From Mesaphorura yosii (Eukaryota; Arthropoda; Collembola; Poduromorpha; Tullbergiidae), in assembly GCA_009869945.1 (NCBI GenBank), contig WIXG01000001.1:496001-560000 (forward strand): a DNA stretch of 64,000 bases, in the 5' to 3' direction. Position 1 is the first letter of the stretch, and every line of letters starts with the position of its first letter. The notes under the pieces are model-generated. The model made no database searches. It had not been told where the DNA came from and saw nothing but the letters and a program-made list of their open reading frames with translations. Positions 1 to 11,750 of the stretch are shown here, piece after piece. Made by a program: the position numbers and the translations under genes.

Positions 1-642
1 AAGAATAGTATACGAATAACATGAATAACATTACACTGTAAATCTGGAGTGGGAAATTGACGCAATTCTGAATTATAGGTGAATTCAAAAATGGGGCAAT
101 TCTCTATGCGCTCATCATGGAATTAAGGCGCAATAAATAAGGCTTATCAACACGCGTGTTGCTTGCTAATTAACTGCGGTTCTTACTCGTAGCGACTCTG
201 TTTTGAGTTTGACATTGGGGTTATCGCCTATCTCGTTTTGAGTTCACACGTTCTTGTTTTGCGGTCTTGTTCGCTCATTAATTCTGAGCGTTCGGTTGTT
301 CATTTCAAGTGTACTCATACATCACAGTACATAATTTAAAGTTTGCAGATTGATTGCAGAGTAAACAACAAACCTGTCAAGTGAAGTTTCGGCATCACAA
401 GCAAATGTCCTGTCACAGCAGCACTGTGCTGTGATGAGCTCATGCTCAGTCAACGAAAAGGTCGTAGTACAATTTTTGCCTAATCTGCCCGTGTCAGAAC
501 AATAACAATTAGAAGAACCACACAAACTGGAGGAGTCGATAACACCCATCCGCATTTGGCATTCATTCTCGAGAACTCACGCATAGCGCTCTTGTTCGTT
601 CGCCTCTTCAGCCGACCGAGATTTATAGTTCACAGATTCCAA
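1..642. other. 5' flank without a supported gene
   Basis: AT-rich flank ahead of the death-domain gene. I see no conserved coding exon on either strand. A short Cys-rich minus-strand reading frame (322-555) has no clear signal peptide or homology I recognise. The promoter of the next gene presumably lies here, but I see no clean TATA box. Confidence 0.4.
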
Positions 643-1362
643 ATGGAGCCACTAAAAATGCCGACCGCGCATCAACGGACCGCGTTCACACGCCAAATCA
701 GCAGTCCCGGAATTCATGAGCAGTTGACCGAGTTTGAGAAGAACATTCAAAGTAAGCCCTATCATGCAAGTACGGAAATTGCACTGTCAACCGTTTAACA
801 AAAATGGACATATTTTAGTTGCCGGACGAGAGCACCTCATTGCAGAGGCACTGGAAGAATTCAACCACAATACATTTCATAACTATTTGGAGTACCTCCT
901 CGTCATCCTTGACATGCCCGCCAATATTGAAGAATACCAGAATCTGGACGGTTTCAGAGCGAAAGTAACTCAAATTTTACGAAACTGGACCCAGTCGCTT
1001 GGGAAAGACGCGAATCTTGGACTTCTGACTGAGAAACTTCGCAATCACAGATCAATTACTGGTAAGCATGTCGCGAGCAGCCAATTGCTTTTGCGAAAAC
1101 ACACAAGGGGCAAAGTGAAACGTGCCAATTTGCCAATTTCCTACACGCGTGCGTTTTGCTGTGCTTGCATGAGGCAAGCACGAGATCCTACTTGCAGTGC
1201 GTTGCAGAGCATGCGATTATAATTGTGAAATTGGTTTAGTAAACACCTGGACAAAGATGATGAAATGATTGCTCTGCATTGTACATCTAATCTATAAATT
1301 ACTTGTGTGTTGCAGATAAAATTTACAAGTCGACAATGGCCACCGTTGGGACCGCAGTGTAA
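643..1362 (+). CDS. small death-domain protein
   Basis: Three-exon model: 643-751, 819-1061, 1316-1362, both introns in phase 1 with GTAAGC donors and TTTTAG/TTGCAG acceptors. The product is about 132 aa. Residues 40-120 read like a death-fold domain: a run of amphipathic helices ending in ILRNWTQSLGKDANLGLLTE, which matches the conserved helix 5-6 block of death domains (RKW...G..AT...L...LR). Such domains build adaptor complexes in Toll/IMD or apoptotic signalling in the cytoplasm. There is no second recognisable domain, so the protein would be a stand-alone adaptor or an inhibitor. The first Met could also be at 658. The family call is by pattern only; the splice model is well supported by frame and phase. 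Confidence 0.6.
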
Positions 1363-1612
1363 CGCGCGAGGCAATCAATACGATTTTTGTCATAAAAAGG
1401 GATACAACTAACTCCAGCATTAAGAATTTTCTTTACTTTCCGTCTCGACGAAGCAGTAGGATGTTTCATGTTGTTTTGATTCGGTTGAAGATTGATTAAA
1501 TCACAAACTGATTTTTTTGGTTAAATCGATTTCCACATGAAATTACCGATTTGTTCAGTAGTACAAGAGACGATTCACTGTATTTTACTCAAACCAAAAT
1601 TCCTTCTGTACA
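1363..1612. other. intergenic spacer
   Basis: AT-rich spacer between the death-domain gene and the transposon remnant. Nothing recognisable. Confidence 0.4.
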
Positions 1613-1925
1613 TCATCTAACGCGATGGTGAATGTTTTTCATGTTTTCTATGTGTTCTCCACCCTTCTTTGCGACCAATCGTAGCATTCGTTTCCAGCCG
1701 CCAAAAGTTCTTGCCATCAAACCTTGATCAATCTTCGACCACTCCTCCTGCAGAAGTTTCCAAAGACCCTGGCGCGTGGAGAATCTTTTTTTTTGAACGT
1801 TCTTCTTTGACGTAAAAGAACCCGAAGAAGTCAATAGGGCTTACGTCGGGGGACTGCACAGGTATCAAGCTATTGGGTAGAATGGGGATTCCAAGTCTTT
1901 TCTTCTCCACACTCCACGTCCACAT
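1613..1925 (-). mobile_element. decayed Tc1/mariner-like transposase C-terminus
   Basis: Read on the minus strand, the sequence from 1925 encodes SPDVSPIDFFG, the end of a Tc1/mariner DDE catalytic core (usual form SPDLNPIE..W). After a frame change near the nine-T run at 1786-1794 it continues in another frame as LLQEEWSKIDQGLM...GGWKRMLRLVAKKGGEHI, the usual C-terminal LxxEWxxIP...RxxxVIxxKGGHT pattern. The catalytic domain upstream, the DNA-binding domain and terminal repeats are not visible. It is therefore a truncated, frameshifted fossil without activity. Confidence 0.7.
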
Positions 1926-2232
1926 TTGCCATATCTCGCATTAATATTACGAGTTGCCAAATTTCTGCCTACATATGAATAGGGTCGACCAGAGTTGAAT
2001 TGGGAAAGTGAGATTTACAATTCTCTCACATGGAAAACCATATGCAAACCCCTCGCAAAAACAAAGACAAAAACTTTCTAAAAATGAAATGATTCGTCCA
2101 CGAAACTAAGACAGGTTGAACATGTTTGACGTTGTAATTCAGAACTTTTATGCTGGATGAAGTATGGAGATAAACTTCAACTTTATTGAACTCCAATTCC
2201 ATATTTGAAACGGTCAATAATGACGACTACAG
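1926..2232. other. intergenic spacer, 3' side of serpin gene
   Basis: Probably holds the 3' UTR of the serpin gene. The minus-strand sequence just past its stop contains AATAAAG-like signals around 2185. No gene seen. Confidence 0.35.
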
Positions 2233-5021
2233 CTACAACGTGACCTTGTCAGAAGCTCCAGCCTGATCAGCTTCAACAACAGCTGCCGGTGAAGACACGG
2301 TATCGGCCACATCAGCAGGGGCTTCTGTTACCGCAACTGGAAGGGAAGGTTCCTCAAGCGCTGGCACTGAAACAACGCGGCCGATAGCCAACACACCAGC
2401 AGTGTCATCGACCAGATAAAATACGAATGGACGGTCCAAATTGATTCGTGTATTTGGCTTCTTGGTCCTGTACTTGGATACGCGGACTTTGTTTTTGGCG
2501 TCTAGAAGATATTGCGTACACTTTTAGCAAATTGAATTATGTTTCTGTTGTATGGTGCACGTTTACCTTCACTTCCTCTTAAGCTGACGCGCACATCTTG
2601 CACAATTCCATCCAGCAAAGCACCTCCAAGTCCTTCGAACTTCAATTCATCCCCACCGAGAACCTCTCTTACTTGAGGGTACACATCGGAGACGTAATGA
2701 ACGTCAAAGGCAGGGATTCTCAAGCGCACAAAGCGGTCAGCCATTTGACACAGCAATTTCGTGACGGAGAAGTCTTTGAGTCCTTCTTCGACAACGTGAA
2801 GTCCTGATTTCTCATTCGGAGAGAAGACGAGCAGGGACTGTGTTGGCTGCAACGAATCGACTCATACTGTCTGTTTGTCTCAAATCTTTTAAAGACCTTT
2901 TCATTTGTACTCACAGATACAAAAACTTGAATGGCTCTTGCGTCCCAATAGGGCAAGGAGACATAATTGATCCGTCCTATGTACTCGTAAAACGTAGAGT
3001 TGATTGAATCTCTCTCGTTTAGGAAAAATGTTTTGCGGAACCGTTTTGTCGATCGAAGTCTGGTTTCGAACGTGTAGTTATAAATTCCTTGGGTTCCTGC
3101 AATTATCAATTAATGCTTCGTGTGTTCTATCATCTCGAATATTGAAAGCTGTCTACACAGCCAAAGTCCGGCATATCTTACGCTCTTCTTCGGACGATTG
3201 AATCAAATTAGTTCCAAGCCCCGAAACTTGTTCCTGGAATGCACTCTCGATATTTCCGATAATGGTCGAACTGTTGCTCGACGTCCCGTTGAAGTACTGA
3301 ATATTATTGAACACTTCGAGGACCCCATCTCTCGAGTTGAGCGTCGAAAACAAGTGCTCTCGCACAGTTGGGCTTGCTCCAACCGCGTAGCTGGCCAGCA
3401 AATGTGCGAGCGAGACTGGAGAAATGGCGAAGCTGCCTTCTCCCGTGTTTCGGATGTGCTGGTACAAATTTCCACCGAGATCGTTGTAGTATCCGACAAA
3501 GTTCTTGGCGTTTTGGCTCAGCTTTGTGTCTACGTTATCAGACTTGAATCTGATTGGGAGAACGCTTTCGGTTGTCGGCAGCAAAACTTCGCCGTAATTC
3601 AAAACGCCGATTTCGGTATCGTAAAGCAGGAAGATGAAGGGATGATCCACGTAAAATCGAATGTCCTTCTTATTGACTCGAGTTCTTAAATGCTTGTACG
3701 AAGTTCGCTTGTGTTTCGATGCTCTGTTGTCAAATCCTGCGTACGTGAGCCGGATTGATCCAGATTGCAAGATTGTGACTGCTGACTTGGGTTGGAGAAC
3801 AAGCTGCGGCACAAACAAGACACAGTTGACAAATTACATAATAATAACAATTCCAACCGATTTCACTTTCATTGCATTGCTGTAAACCGGTTCTCCACCG
3901 GCATATCGCACAACTCGCGTCAGCAAGACGACAAATCACATACCTGTGAATCGATATCAAGCTTTGGGAGCAGCAACTGCGTTCTGACAGTCTTCAATCT
4001 CTGAATGATATTTCCAACTTTAACCTTTCCAAACTGTTCGCTCACTTCGGGCAGTCCCGAGTAATTGTTGGGAAGGACAATCAGAAAGAATGTCGTTGAT
4101 GTCTAAGAACGACGAAATATGAGTGCTAATTTTAAGTGTGGAAATGAAGATGGGCTAAACAACTTACGTTCCTCAGGGGCAATGCGAGCAAGCGTGCATC
4201 AACTCCTTCAATTTCACCGTACTTGAAGAATCCGATGTTGGTCATGTATTTTGTCTTCACGGCATTTGTCTCGTTGAGATAGAATCGGGACTTCGGAGCA
4301 TACCGGAATGGTGTCTCCCAAACTCCTCGCAGCAGCAGAGTCGTAAGGTACACTTGGTCGGTGGCGCTGAATGCTGCAGATTTAATGTAAAGGTAAGCTC
4401 CAAGCCGAAGTTAACGAAACGAAAGCCAATCTGATCTTACACTCTGGAAGGAAACCTTCCGGCACCTCGGACCCAATGGCTTTCTTGTAAGTGGCAGCCA
4501 GTTTCAGGTTGAGCTGAGCTTGATCAGCCACCGGTGGAATCACACTGACTCCATAATTCTGTGCAACTTCACTCACGGATTCGGCAGTCGTGTTGTCGAG
4601 ATAGTAAACTGCGCTCAGGCGCTTTACGCGGATTCCCTCAATCTCCTGCTTTATAATGCAACGGTTAACTTGCGATCTGCGAATAACTTCAGCTTGACAC
4701 TCCAGGGACTTACTTCAAGGTATACGAGGGACTTCTTGAACAAATCTTGCAGTGACAGATCACCATTCACAAGTGGAAGAACGTTGGCGACGGAGTAAGG
4801 GGACCACACGACTTGATTTCCATCGACTATCATTGCTTGAGCCAGTTCCGCACCTTGAGAATGAATCGTCTCGATGAAATCCGGCACTGGTGCTTCCGCT
4901 GCGACCAGCAGTGGAACCAGCAATATTATTAGTAAGTCTGGAAGAAGTAGATCGCCGATTAATTAGACTACTAACTAAAGACAAAAACGCTCTTTCTGTG
5001 AGGTTACTTCTGACCTTTCAT
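2233..5021 (-). CDS. secreted tandem (two-domain) serpin
   Basis: Nine-exon model, all phases consistent: 5015-5021 (ATGAAAG), 4714-4937, 4441-4645, 4168-4373, 3944-4102, 3182-3803, 2915-3096, 2567-2846, 2233-2501; 717 aa. The N-terminus MKDLLIILLVPLLVAAEAP is a signal peptide. Domain 1 (about 19-341) has the helix-A/B WSPYSVANVLP block, strand motifs FYLN..V.T.YM..IGFFKYGEI and the C-terminal DHPFIFLLYD...G.V signature. Domain 2 (about 360-672) repeats the plan with FAISPVSLAHLL, FFLNERDSIN and DRPFVFYLVDD..GVLAIGRV. Neither domain shows the inhibitory hinge (E-E-G-T-E-A-A-A). Between the sheet-B strands and DHPF/DRPF both carry short Lys/Arg-rich segments (about 292-313 and 631-647). A Pro/Ala/Val/Glu-rich tail of about 45 residues follows domain 2. 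Likely extracellular and non-inhibitory. The 7-nt first exon is the least certain part. Confidence 0.85.
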
Positions 5022-5717
5022 TGTGTTCGCTGGAATATCCAAGGCGGTGTGTAACAAATGACAGGGTGCGAGGTATCGGACTCAAGTCTTCAAGACGCCG
5101 AATGACATTGGCGAAGTTGTTCAACCCTTGGCTCTGTCTTGGGGACGAATGAATTCTCCATGCAACGAACTCATAATTTATGTCATTAAAGTCATAAAGC
5201 CTCTGCCTCTGGCATTTATAACTCCTCGCCTACTGCGACCACGTCTTCGTGAAGGCTCTCGTACGCACGCGAGGAGTGACAGATTTGTGATCAAGTTTTC
5301 AAGTAGAATTTCAAGTTTTGTAAACAAGTTTGCTGTTAGCATAAAAGATTGTCAGGTAGGAGTCGTGGATCCCTGTGAATGTGAGGAATTCTTGAAAAGA
5401 AAGCGTTCTGGATTGCAGTAAAGGCGTTGTGCAGCATGCTCACATGTTCTGAACTATGGCACTGGACAATTGTAGCCGCCCGTCAGCACTGAAAATCGGA
5501 ATCGTCATGTTTATAAACGCTTTTATATTCTCCAAAACGATCCCAACACCGAACGAGAAGTTTCGAACTGCTGCAATCGCGTCGCTTTAGCTGTTACTGA
5601 TGTTTGCTAATTCTTACATGCACATAACTCCTGACATTTCAGAACATCTTAAACCTTTTATAATTTATTTCTGTCATAATTAACATTAAAACGTATAAGT
5701 AACGGGGAGTTAAAAGT
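5022..5717. other. intergenic region between serpin and EB-module gene
   Basis: Holds the serpin promoter and 5' UTR on the minus strand and the 3' end of the EB-module gene. I see no further exon. Confidence 0.4.
5211..5220 (-). promoter_or_regulatory. candidate TATA box of the tandem serpin
   Basis: Minus-strand TATAAATGCC lies about 190 bp upstream of the proposed start codon. This would leave a 5' UTR of roughly 160 nt. No clear initiator was found, so the assignment is tentative. Confidence 0.35.
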
Positions 5718-7640
5718 TTAATTAGGCTTAGCGAAGTCGAATGTGAAGAACACCAAAACTGCCAATATGAACATTTGTGGTGTACCAGGGTCGAATCTTT
5801 CTCCGGAACTCGATGTAATCTTCTCGCAGCGTCCTTCAACATTCTGGAAGCCGTCCAAACATTTGCAGCGACCAATTTCATTGGTAGCGAACTCAATCTT
5901 TTGGCAGGTGGCATTACCCACGCAATTCAATTTCCTGTCGCCAATTTCGGCGGTGTAGCAATGGGATTCAGCGTGACTAACGCATTTCCCAGTCTCCTTG
6001 TTCAAGGTCATTGAGTTCGGGCTTTCGCAGCCACACTTCTCGTTGACCACATCGCAGAGCAAGAAGTCGAATGGGTTGCATCTGTTCGGCCCAGTGCAGT
6101 AATTGCCATAAGAAAGAAGGCATCTGTTATGAGGAGCTGGCGTGGCCGAGTAGCCTTCTCTGCATTGGCATTTCTTATCAGCCTGACGGCACTCAGCCAG
6201 TTCAAAGCAGTCAGAGTTCCTCGCACAAGTCGTGCCGACATAACCGACGCATTTTCTGGAGTCTGAACTGTACACGAAGTTCTGCATGCAATCGCATTTA
6301 CGATCTGTGGTAGTGCAGTTCAGATTATTGTCCCCGTCGCATAGATCGCTTGGTAAGTTGCAGTCGGCGCGGTACCCTCCAGCGCATTGTCCGCTAGAAG
6401 TCTGAATGAAATCTGCCTCGCATCTGCATTCCTTGTAACGTTCTGAGCACACAGCTCGCTCGACGCAAAACGCAGCTCCGGAGTTGGCTGATGACGGAGA
6501 ACACGGTTTTCCGGCGAGAATGGCACAGATCTGGAAGCGATCGTCGTACACGGTTCGATTCTTGTTGCAGAGACATTTAGTCACAGTTGCAGCCTGCGGA
6601 ATTTCCGCTTTCCTCTGCCCCTTTGACTTTGATCCGGTCGCGGTCGTGGTTGCATTCGTTGGAAGGCACTCGTAGTAAGGATGGCATTGGTCGCCACTTT
6701 CAGCATCACAAACCTGCTCGTAGTTCAGCAGGCAACGTTTGTCAGGCGTCTCTTTGAATGTGCTGTTCTTGCACTCACAACGGTTCGTCGAATTGTTGCA
6801 TACAGCGTTTTGAACGCACGGTCTCTTCACAAAAGCGTTGACGCCGTCGTTACAAAGACCTTTATCAGAATTAAGAGACAATTAAGTCCTACCACATGTG
6901 TTATTCAAAAGTGCATTGTATTTTATTACCTCCAACCAATGACAAGCACTTTGACTGGATTGGGTCCCAAACTTGGCTCTCCTGTCGGTCGCACTCGCAT
7001 CTGCCATTCTGGCAACTCAACAAGGCGTTTGTATTGCAATCTTCCGTTCGAGCACACTCTAAACCCGGTCCCGGGCGGCATGACTTATTTCCAGGAGTGG
7101 GCAGATACAGTTGTGCGCACTCACAAATCGCGCTTGTGGTATTATTCGCGTCGTCTGGAGCAATGCATACGGCATTTTCAATGCATCCTCGAATCGGACT
7201 GCCCGGATACGACTCGACGAAGTTACATGGCTGCCCGACTACTGAGACGCATGTCTTCCTGTCCTTCCCGAGCACCATGCCAGATTTACACACACAGTTT
7301 GAACCATCGCACTCCAGCCAGGCAGTTGCGTTGCAGGTTTGGGTATCGGCTCTAGTGCCAGTGGTGGGAGTTCCTTGTCCAGGTTGAGCTCCAGCTCCAG
7401 CTCCTGCGGCTGCTCCACCTGCGGCTGCAGCTGGTGATGTCTGAGTTGGAGGATTTTGGCAAGCGTCGCCGTACTCTAGGCTTGATACCACTGTGGTACC
7501 ACACATGACCAAAGCCACCGCCACTGTAAGGTAGACGGAAGTCTTGACCTTTTGGAACACAATGACTTTGTTTTTTACAGAGCATAACACATATGAACTC
7601 ACAATCAATACCGACGACTCACCTGTGAAACGGATGCCAT
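5718..7640 (-). CDS. cysteine-rich EB/EGF-like surface protein
   Basis: Three exons: 7623-7640, 6930-7548 and 5718-6859 (phases 0 and 1); 592 aa. MASVSQ from exon 1 joins VKTSVYLTVAVALVMCG to give a signal peptide. A Pro/Ala/Gly-rich linker (about 38-67) precedes many repeats with spacing like C-x(4-6)-C...C.C...C, for example CQNGRCECD, CECKNSTF and CKCLDGF, typical of arthropod EB modules and EGF-like repeats. The C-terminus (GTPQMFILAVLVFFTF then a few residues) is a single hydrophobic stretch preceded by small residues, so the protein is either GPI-anchored or ends in a short transmembrane helix. Function is not known to me; extracellular binding or adhesion is the usual guess for this architecture. 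The exon-3 acceptor (GATAAAG) is weak. Confidence 0.75.
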
Positions 7641-8677
7641 TCTATGAAATATTTCCAGAAACGCCTTTGGCACTCGACCTGCTTCACTTGAATTCTTACG
7701 GTTTCTGGTTGAATTTTTTTTGCGTGGTTGGGGCAGGTCCAAACTCGAGTTGAACAAAAACCAAATTAAGAAAATACAGTTTTTGATTGAGATTATCCAA
7801 ATTCACTTGGTACGTTGCTCAAGAGCTCGGATACTGTTCCGGAGGAATGTAGTACAGGAGTCCATACAAATAAAAGCACAGAGTGTTCTGAATGCTGACA
7901 ATGATAAGTAAAAGTTCACAGTTCGATTACGTTAGTGATTATTGATTCTGATTTGGAAGCACTTAATCCCAAGTAAAACGAAGAAAATCCCTTGATATAT
8001 AATTTATAGTATCAAAGACTGATAGCACAGGACGTCAGAGAACAGAGAGCATCCGAATGGAATGATGCGACAAAATGAGGCAGGCATTCGTTCGTGCATT
8101 GTGTATGCTGACATTAAGTCGACATTTATGACGTTAAAGCAATAATACGTACTCGAGTTGGGTGCTGAAACTGGAATTTGTAATGTGTATGCGGGTTGAT
8201 TTCAATAATAATGTCAATCGAACGACTTGCGTGGCTGTATTGGCATTTGGCTGACAGACTTCATTTATCTGTTTGACACAATTTCTCCATGTTCGCATTG
8301 CGGCTGAGCTAAACGTTATTTTGCGAGAATTACGACCAACCTTGTATTAATACGTACAACTATTCAACACTTTCGTGGAGTTCGATGCATAAAATTAACC
8401 ACCTATTGTTAGTCCATGAATACCTCGCCATACTTTAGTCTATTAGTCATTCAATTCACTTCCAGGCAAAGAATGGGTAAACAGTTTTAAAACCTGCCTT
8501 TCGCAACTGTGACTGTGACCTTGATAATGGTTTTAACATTGCGTTCAAGCTGACAAGTCTGTGGTTTGGAATTGACACTGACTGTTAGAACACAGATTAT
8601 TAATCATTACGCATGTACTTCATGGATGAATTAACTTGGAGCATTTATTAATTACTGTTGGCTCATTAGCACAAGAT
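7641..8677. other. intergenic region, about 1 kb
   Basis: AT-rich. It should contain the promoter of the EB-module gene (minus) and the 3' UTR of the TMEM272-like gene (minus). I found no conserved coding segment and no repeat. Confidence 0.4.
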
Positions 8678-9510
8678 TTATTGATCTCCCAGCAGGCAAA
8701 ACAGGATACAAGGAATCCATGAGAGGAATGCCAACGTGTACAGAAAGTTGAGAGTCAAGAAGCTAAACGAGTACCAATAAAGAACTTTGTCGCAGTGTCG
8801 GGTAGAATTCAGGCCTTCCGGTTGCGGATCTGTGTGCATGGTGGGGTAAAGCGGAAGGACCAGGACGCAGGAGAAAATGAAGAAGCCAAGGCAGATGAGC
8901 TGGAGGCCATTAAACAGAATAAACTGAAGACGCTTGCCAAAGAGGGACTTGGCCGTGGGTGGAGGTGTTCTGGATCTGGCGCTGGTAGGTGGAATTGTGC
9001 TTGAATCTGGCGTCTTGAACGACTCCTTGTTGTTCCAGATTGATAGCACGCTCTTAACGAAGCTGGTAAATGCGTACGCGAAGAGCGCTGGTGAGAGATT
9101 ATGCTGAAGCGGGCACTTCCCCAAGTAAACCAGGCTCAGCGCCATCATGATTACTGACAGAAGGTTGTCGAGTATGACAGCAGCTAGGAGGATCTTGAAC
9201 GAATCGAATACGATGAATATCACCGAGAAGCAGAGTCCGATTGATGTTAGCATGCGAAGGAGATATTTTGCGGGCGCAATTGATCTGTTATTATTGTAGC
9301 GGTCCATCAGCGCTTCATTGTTGAGCCTCCAGGGAAGGCCAAGGTCGTCGTCGGAGTGGTCATCGTCTGAGAGTAGCTTTCGGTTAAGCTGAAATTTTTA
9401 TTCAACGGAAACGGATATTGTCCTACATTTACTTTACATGTTCTTAATCTTTGTACCTCGATTTCTCGTTCACTTTTTCGAGTCTTCAAAGTAGCTTTCG
9501 ATTTCGACAT
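8678..9510 (-). CDS. TMEM272-like four-pass membrane protein (copy 1)
   Basis: Two exons, 9457-9510 and 8678-9388, joined in phase 0 (donor GTACAAAG, acceptor TTTCAG); 254 aa. An internal ATG at 9307 would make a shorter product, but the spliced upstream exon adds an in-frame acidic segment (SDDDHSDDD) and fits splice consensus. The protein has four hydrophobic helices. The loop after helix 2 carries YLGKCPLQ and the last loop carries HCDKVLYWYSFSFL, which match the DCPAQP and YC..V.YLFAFWFL signatures of the gene at 46079-46822 and of TMEM272-like proteins. The central loop is Ser/Thr/Pro-rich. Function of the family is unknown. The start lies 481 bp from the divergent gustatory receptor. 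Confidence 0.75.
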
Positions 9511-9991
9511 GACGAATGTCTTCTAGTGTTGTAGCTGGATGGATATCTTTTTCGTATTGGATAAGATGATACGGTATTTTGGAGGGTCAACTCATCGACA
9601 CAAATCAGACTCACACACGCGAACTGGGCCGGCGAACGAATTGAGAATTGATTGGACTCAACAAACGACGCGACGGGCAGAAATCGCATGCCAATTTATT
9701 CGTGTATTCAAGCACAAAGCATAAATAAGTGAAACGCCATGGGCACTTCGCTTTAACAGTCTTAATAAGAAGTACATTCGATTCAGGTATAGTTCGGTGA
9801 TCCTCGGCGTGCAATAAATTCATTACGAGTAATGGAATGAAAATGATGGCATTTTATAAAAAAAAATGCGCGGACTGGGTAAATAGGGCGGCTCATTTTA
9901 CGGCACATTTTATGCTGACTGTCAACGTCGAACTCTTCTCAGTTGCTCCACGGCAGGCTTGCTTACCGTGCTTGGCGTGAGTGAGTTAAAT
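9511..9991. promoter_or_regulatory. divergent promoter region
   Basis: This stretch separates the start codons of two outward-facing genes, the TMEM272-like gene (minus) and the gustatory receptor (plus). It must hold both promoters unless one has a far upstream leader exon. No TATA box was convincing. Confidence 0.4.
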
Positions 9992-11588
9992 ATGAAGGAC
10001 GCCAACCCCACCTTAGCCTTCCAACCTGGACCCTATCACCCGATCCATTTCTACTGGAAAACATACTTTGACATTGGCTACTACATTTGCATAATCCCGT
10101 ATCGCTTTCAATGGGATGACGACAAACAGGAATGGATTACGAGAAGGAGCTACTTTCAATTGGTGAGTCATGCAAGGAATCAATCTCTACTCTCGAGTTC
10201 CACTTTTTCCAATCTCTGACTAGGTTTTTCATATCTGCTTCATGTTTTTGGCGGATTTGTCAGTTTTGGGGACCGAAATTAGCCAGGTGCGACCGTCAAT
10301 CAACAACCCAATGTTCTACGTGGACTTTATATTTTCTGTTGCAATGTCTTTGTACTATTTGCCACTGCTTTACGTTCTATGGACGAAACAGAAGGAATTT
10401 GTCGCCATTTTTAATTTCAAACCTACACTATCGCCTGATGAGTTGAGTCTGATCAGAGCTGAGATAAGAGTCAGAGATAAGCATGGGTTTGAATTCTTCG
10501 GGGCAATTTCCAGTGGGGGCGGATGTCTGTACCACTCTTCTGCGGACAAGGCAGAGAGCCAGCCTAGGAATCTGCACAATCTGCAGCTGATTTGGTCTAG
10601 ACTGAAGCGAGTAAGTGCGGATCCATCCTTCATCCCGAAATGCGTCGTATTCCTGCTTCTGTTTCAACCAACGCTCACCGGGCTGCGAGTGTTGGAACGA
10701 CATAAATGGAACATCAACACTTTCATGATAGCCTACGCCAATCAATCCCAGTTCATGTTCTTCTTAGACAAACCACCGGCTCCGAACTCGGTCTATGCCT
10801 GGCTTGCATTCATATTTAGTTTGTATTCCCGGCTTACTTTAAATTTTGTGGACATGCTTTGTATCGTGACGACACTCTATTTTTGGAGGCTGGTCAACGA
10901 GTTCTCGAAAAAGTACGGCGAAGGGACGAAGTTAACAGTACATCAGGTTATGATTCACCACAAAATATTGAAGGACACGATGACACACGTCAACGAAGCA
11001 ATTTGCCTCCTCACTTTCGTATTCTCCATTATGACCATTCCATTCTTCTGCGAGATGTTCACGTCATTTTTCAATTTGTTCGAGACAGTCACAAGAATTC
11101 ACTGGGGTATTTACTCGTTCTATTACTTTGTGACACTTCGACTAGCCTCGTCGGGAGCCAGAAAAGTACGACAGTTACCGTCCTACAGTATTAGCTACTC
11201 ACAATTACGTAATTGACACTCTAACAAATTAATACCCTCAATTCTAATCGCATTATTGCAGATGGAAAATTTATACAATTGGTTCTTTCTCGGGAATCAC
11301 TTTGTCAAATGTTCTCAAATCGAAATTGACGTGTATCTGAATGAAATGAGGAGGGACGACATCGCCATGAAGGCAGGATTCGTTGCAATAAGGGATGGAC
11401 TCCTGAGATCGGTAATAAAATCATTAACTCGAAACTCTTGCTGAAAGTAAATGACATTCATGTGTGTGCATCAGATTCTTGGATTAATTCTGACGTATTC
11501 ATTCGTCCTCATGCAATTTGAGCAGCAACAGAAACTCATGGCGCAGAACCGGTCACAATATGCGCCTTCTGTCCGTGAAGTAGATTAG
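9992..11588 (+). CDS. gustatory receptor (insect chemoreceptor superfamily)
   Basis: Four exons, all phase 0: 9992-10162, 10224-11165, 11262-11411, 11475-11588; 458 aa. The protein has about seven hydrophobic helices. The last exon encodes ILGLILTYSFVLMQFEQ, containing TY-S-F-V-L-M-QF, the TY-x5-QF signature of arthropod gustatory receptors in helix 7. The three C-terminal phase-0 introns are also the ancestral arrangement in GR genes. It would act as a ligand-gated cation channel subunit in chemosensory neuron membranes; the ligand cannot be told. A long intracellular loop (about residues 135-185) is rich in charged residues and Ser. The exon-2 donor (GTACGA) is non-optimal. It overlaps by its 3' UTR with the convergent urea transporter gene. 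Confidence 0.88.
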
Positions 11589-11600
11589 AAAGAAATACAC

Positions 11601-11606
11601 TTTATT
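11601..11606 (-). terminator. poly(A) signal of urea transporter
   Basis: Minus-strand AATAAA, about 155 nt past the urea transporter stop codon and only 13 bp from the gustatory receptor stop codon. Confidence 0.6.
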
Positions 11607-11750
11607 TGTCAAAAATAGTATGAACTTACAATGCCTGTAGTGCATCTTATACATATATCTTATAGCCACTGCATTCCAGCACTCGATTTTGATTACACCA
11701 ACTCTTTGCTTTCCGGTGATGTCTGGATCCCACAATCCAATTAGTTAGTT

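Noticed and set aside
322-555. Cys-rich minus-strand frame of 77 residues
   Set aside because: No signal peptide, spacing not like any known Cys module, no splice partner; it lies in the likely promoter of the death-domain gene.
9307-9309. ATG at 9307 as the start of TMEM272-like copy 1
   Set aside because: A clean phase-0 splice from 9457-9510 adds an in-frame acidic segment, so 9307 is probably internal Met.
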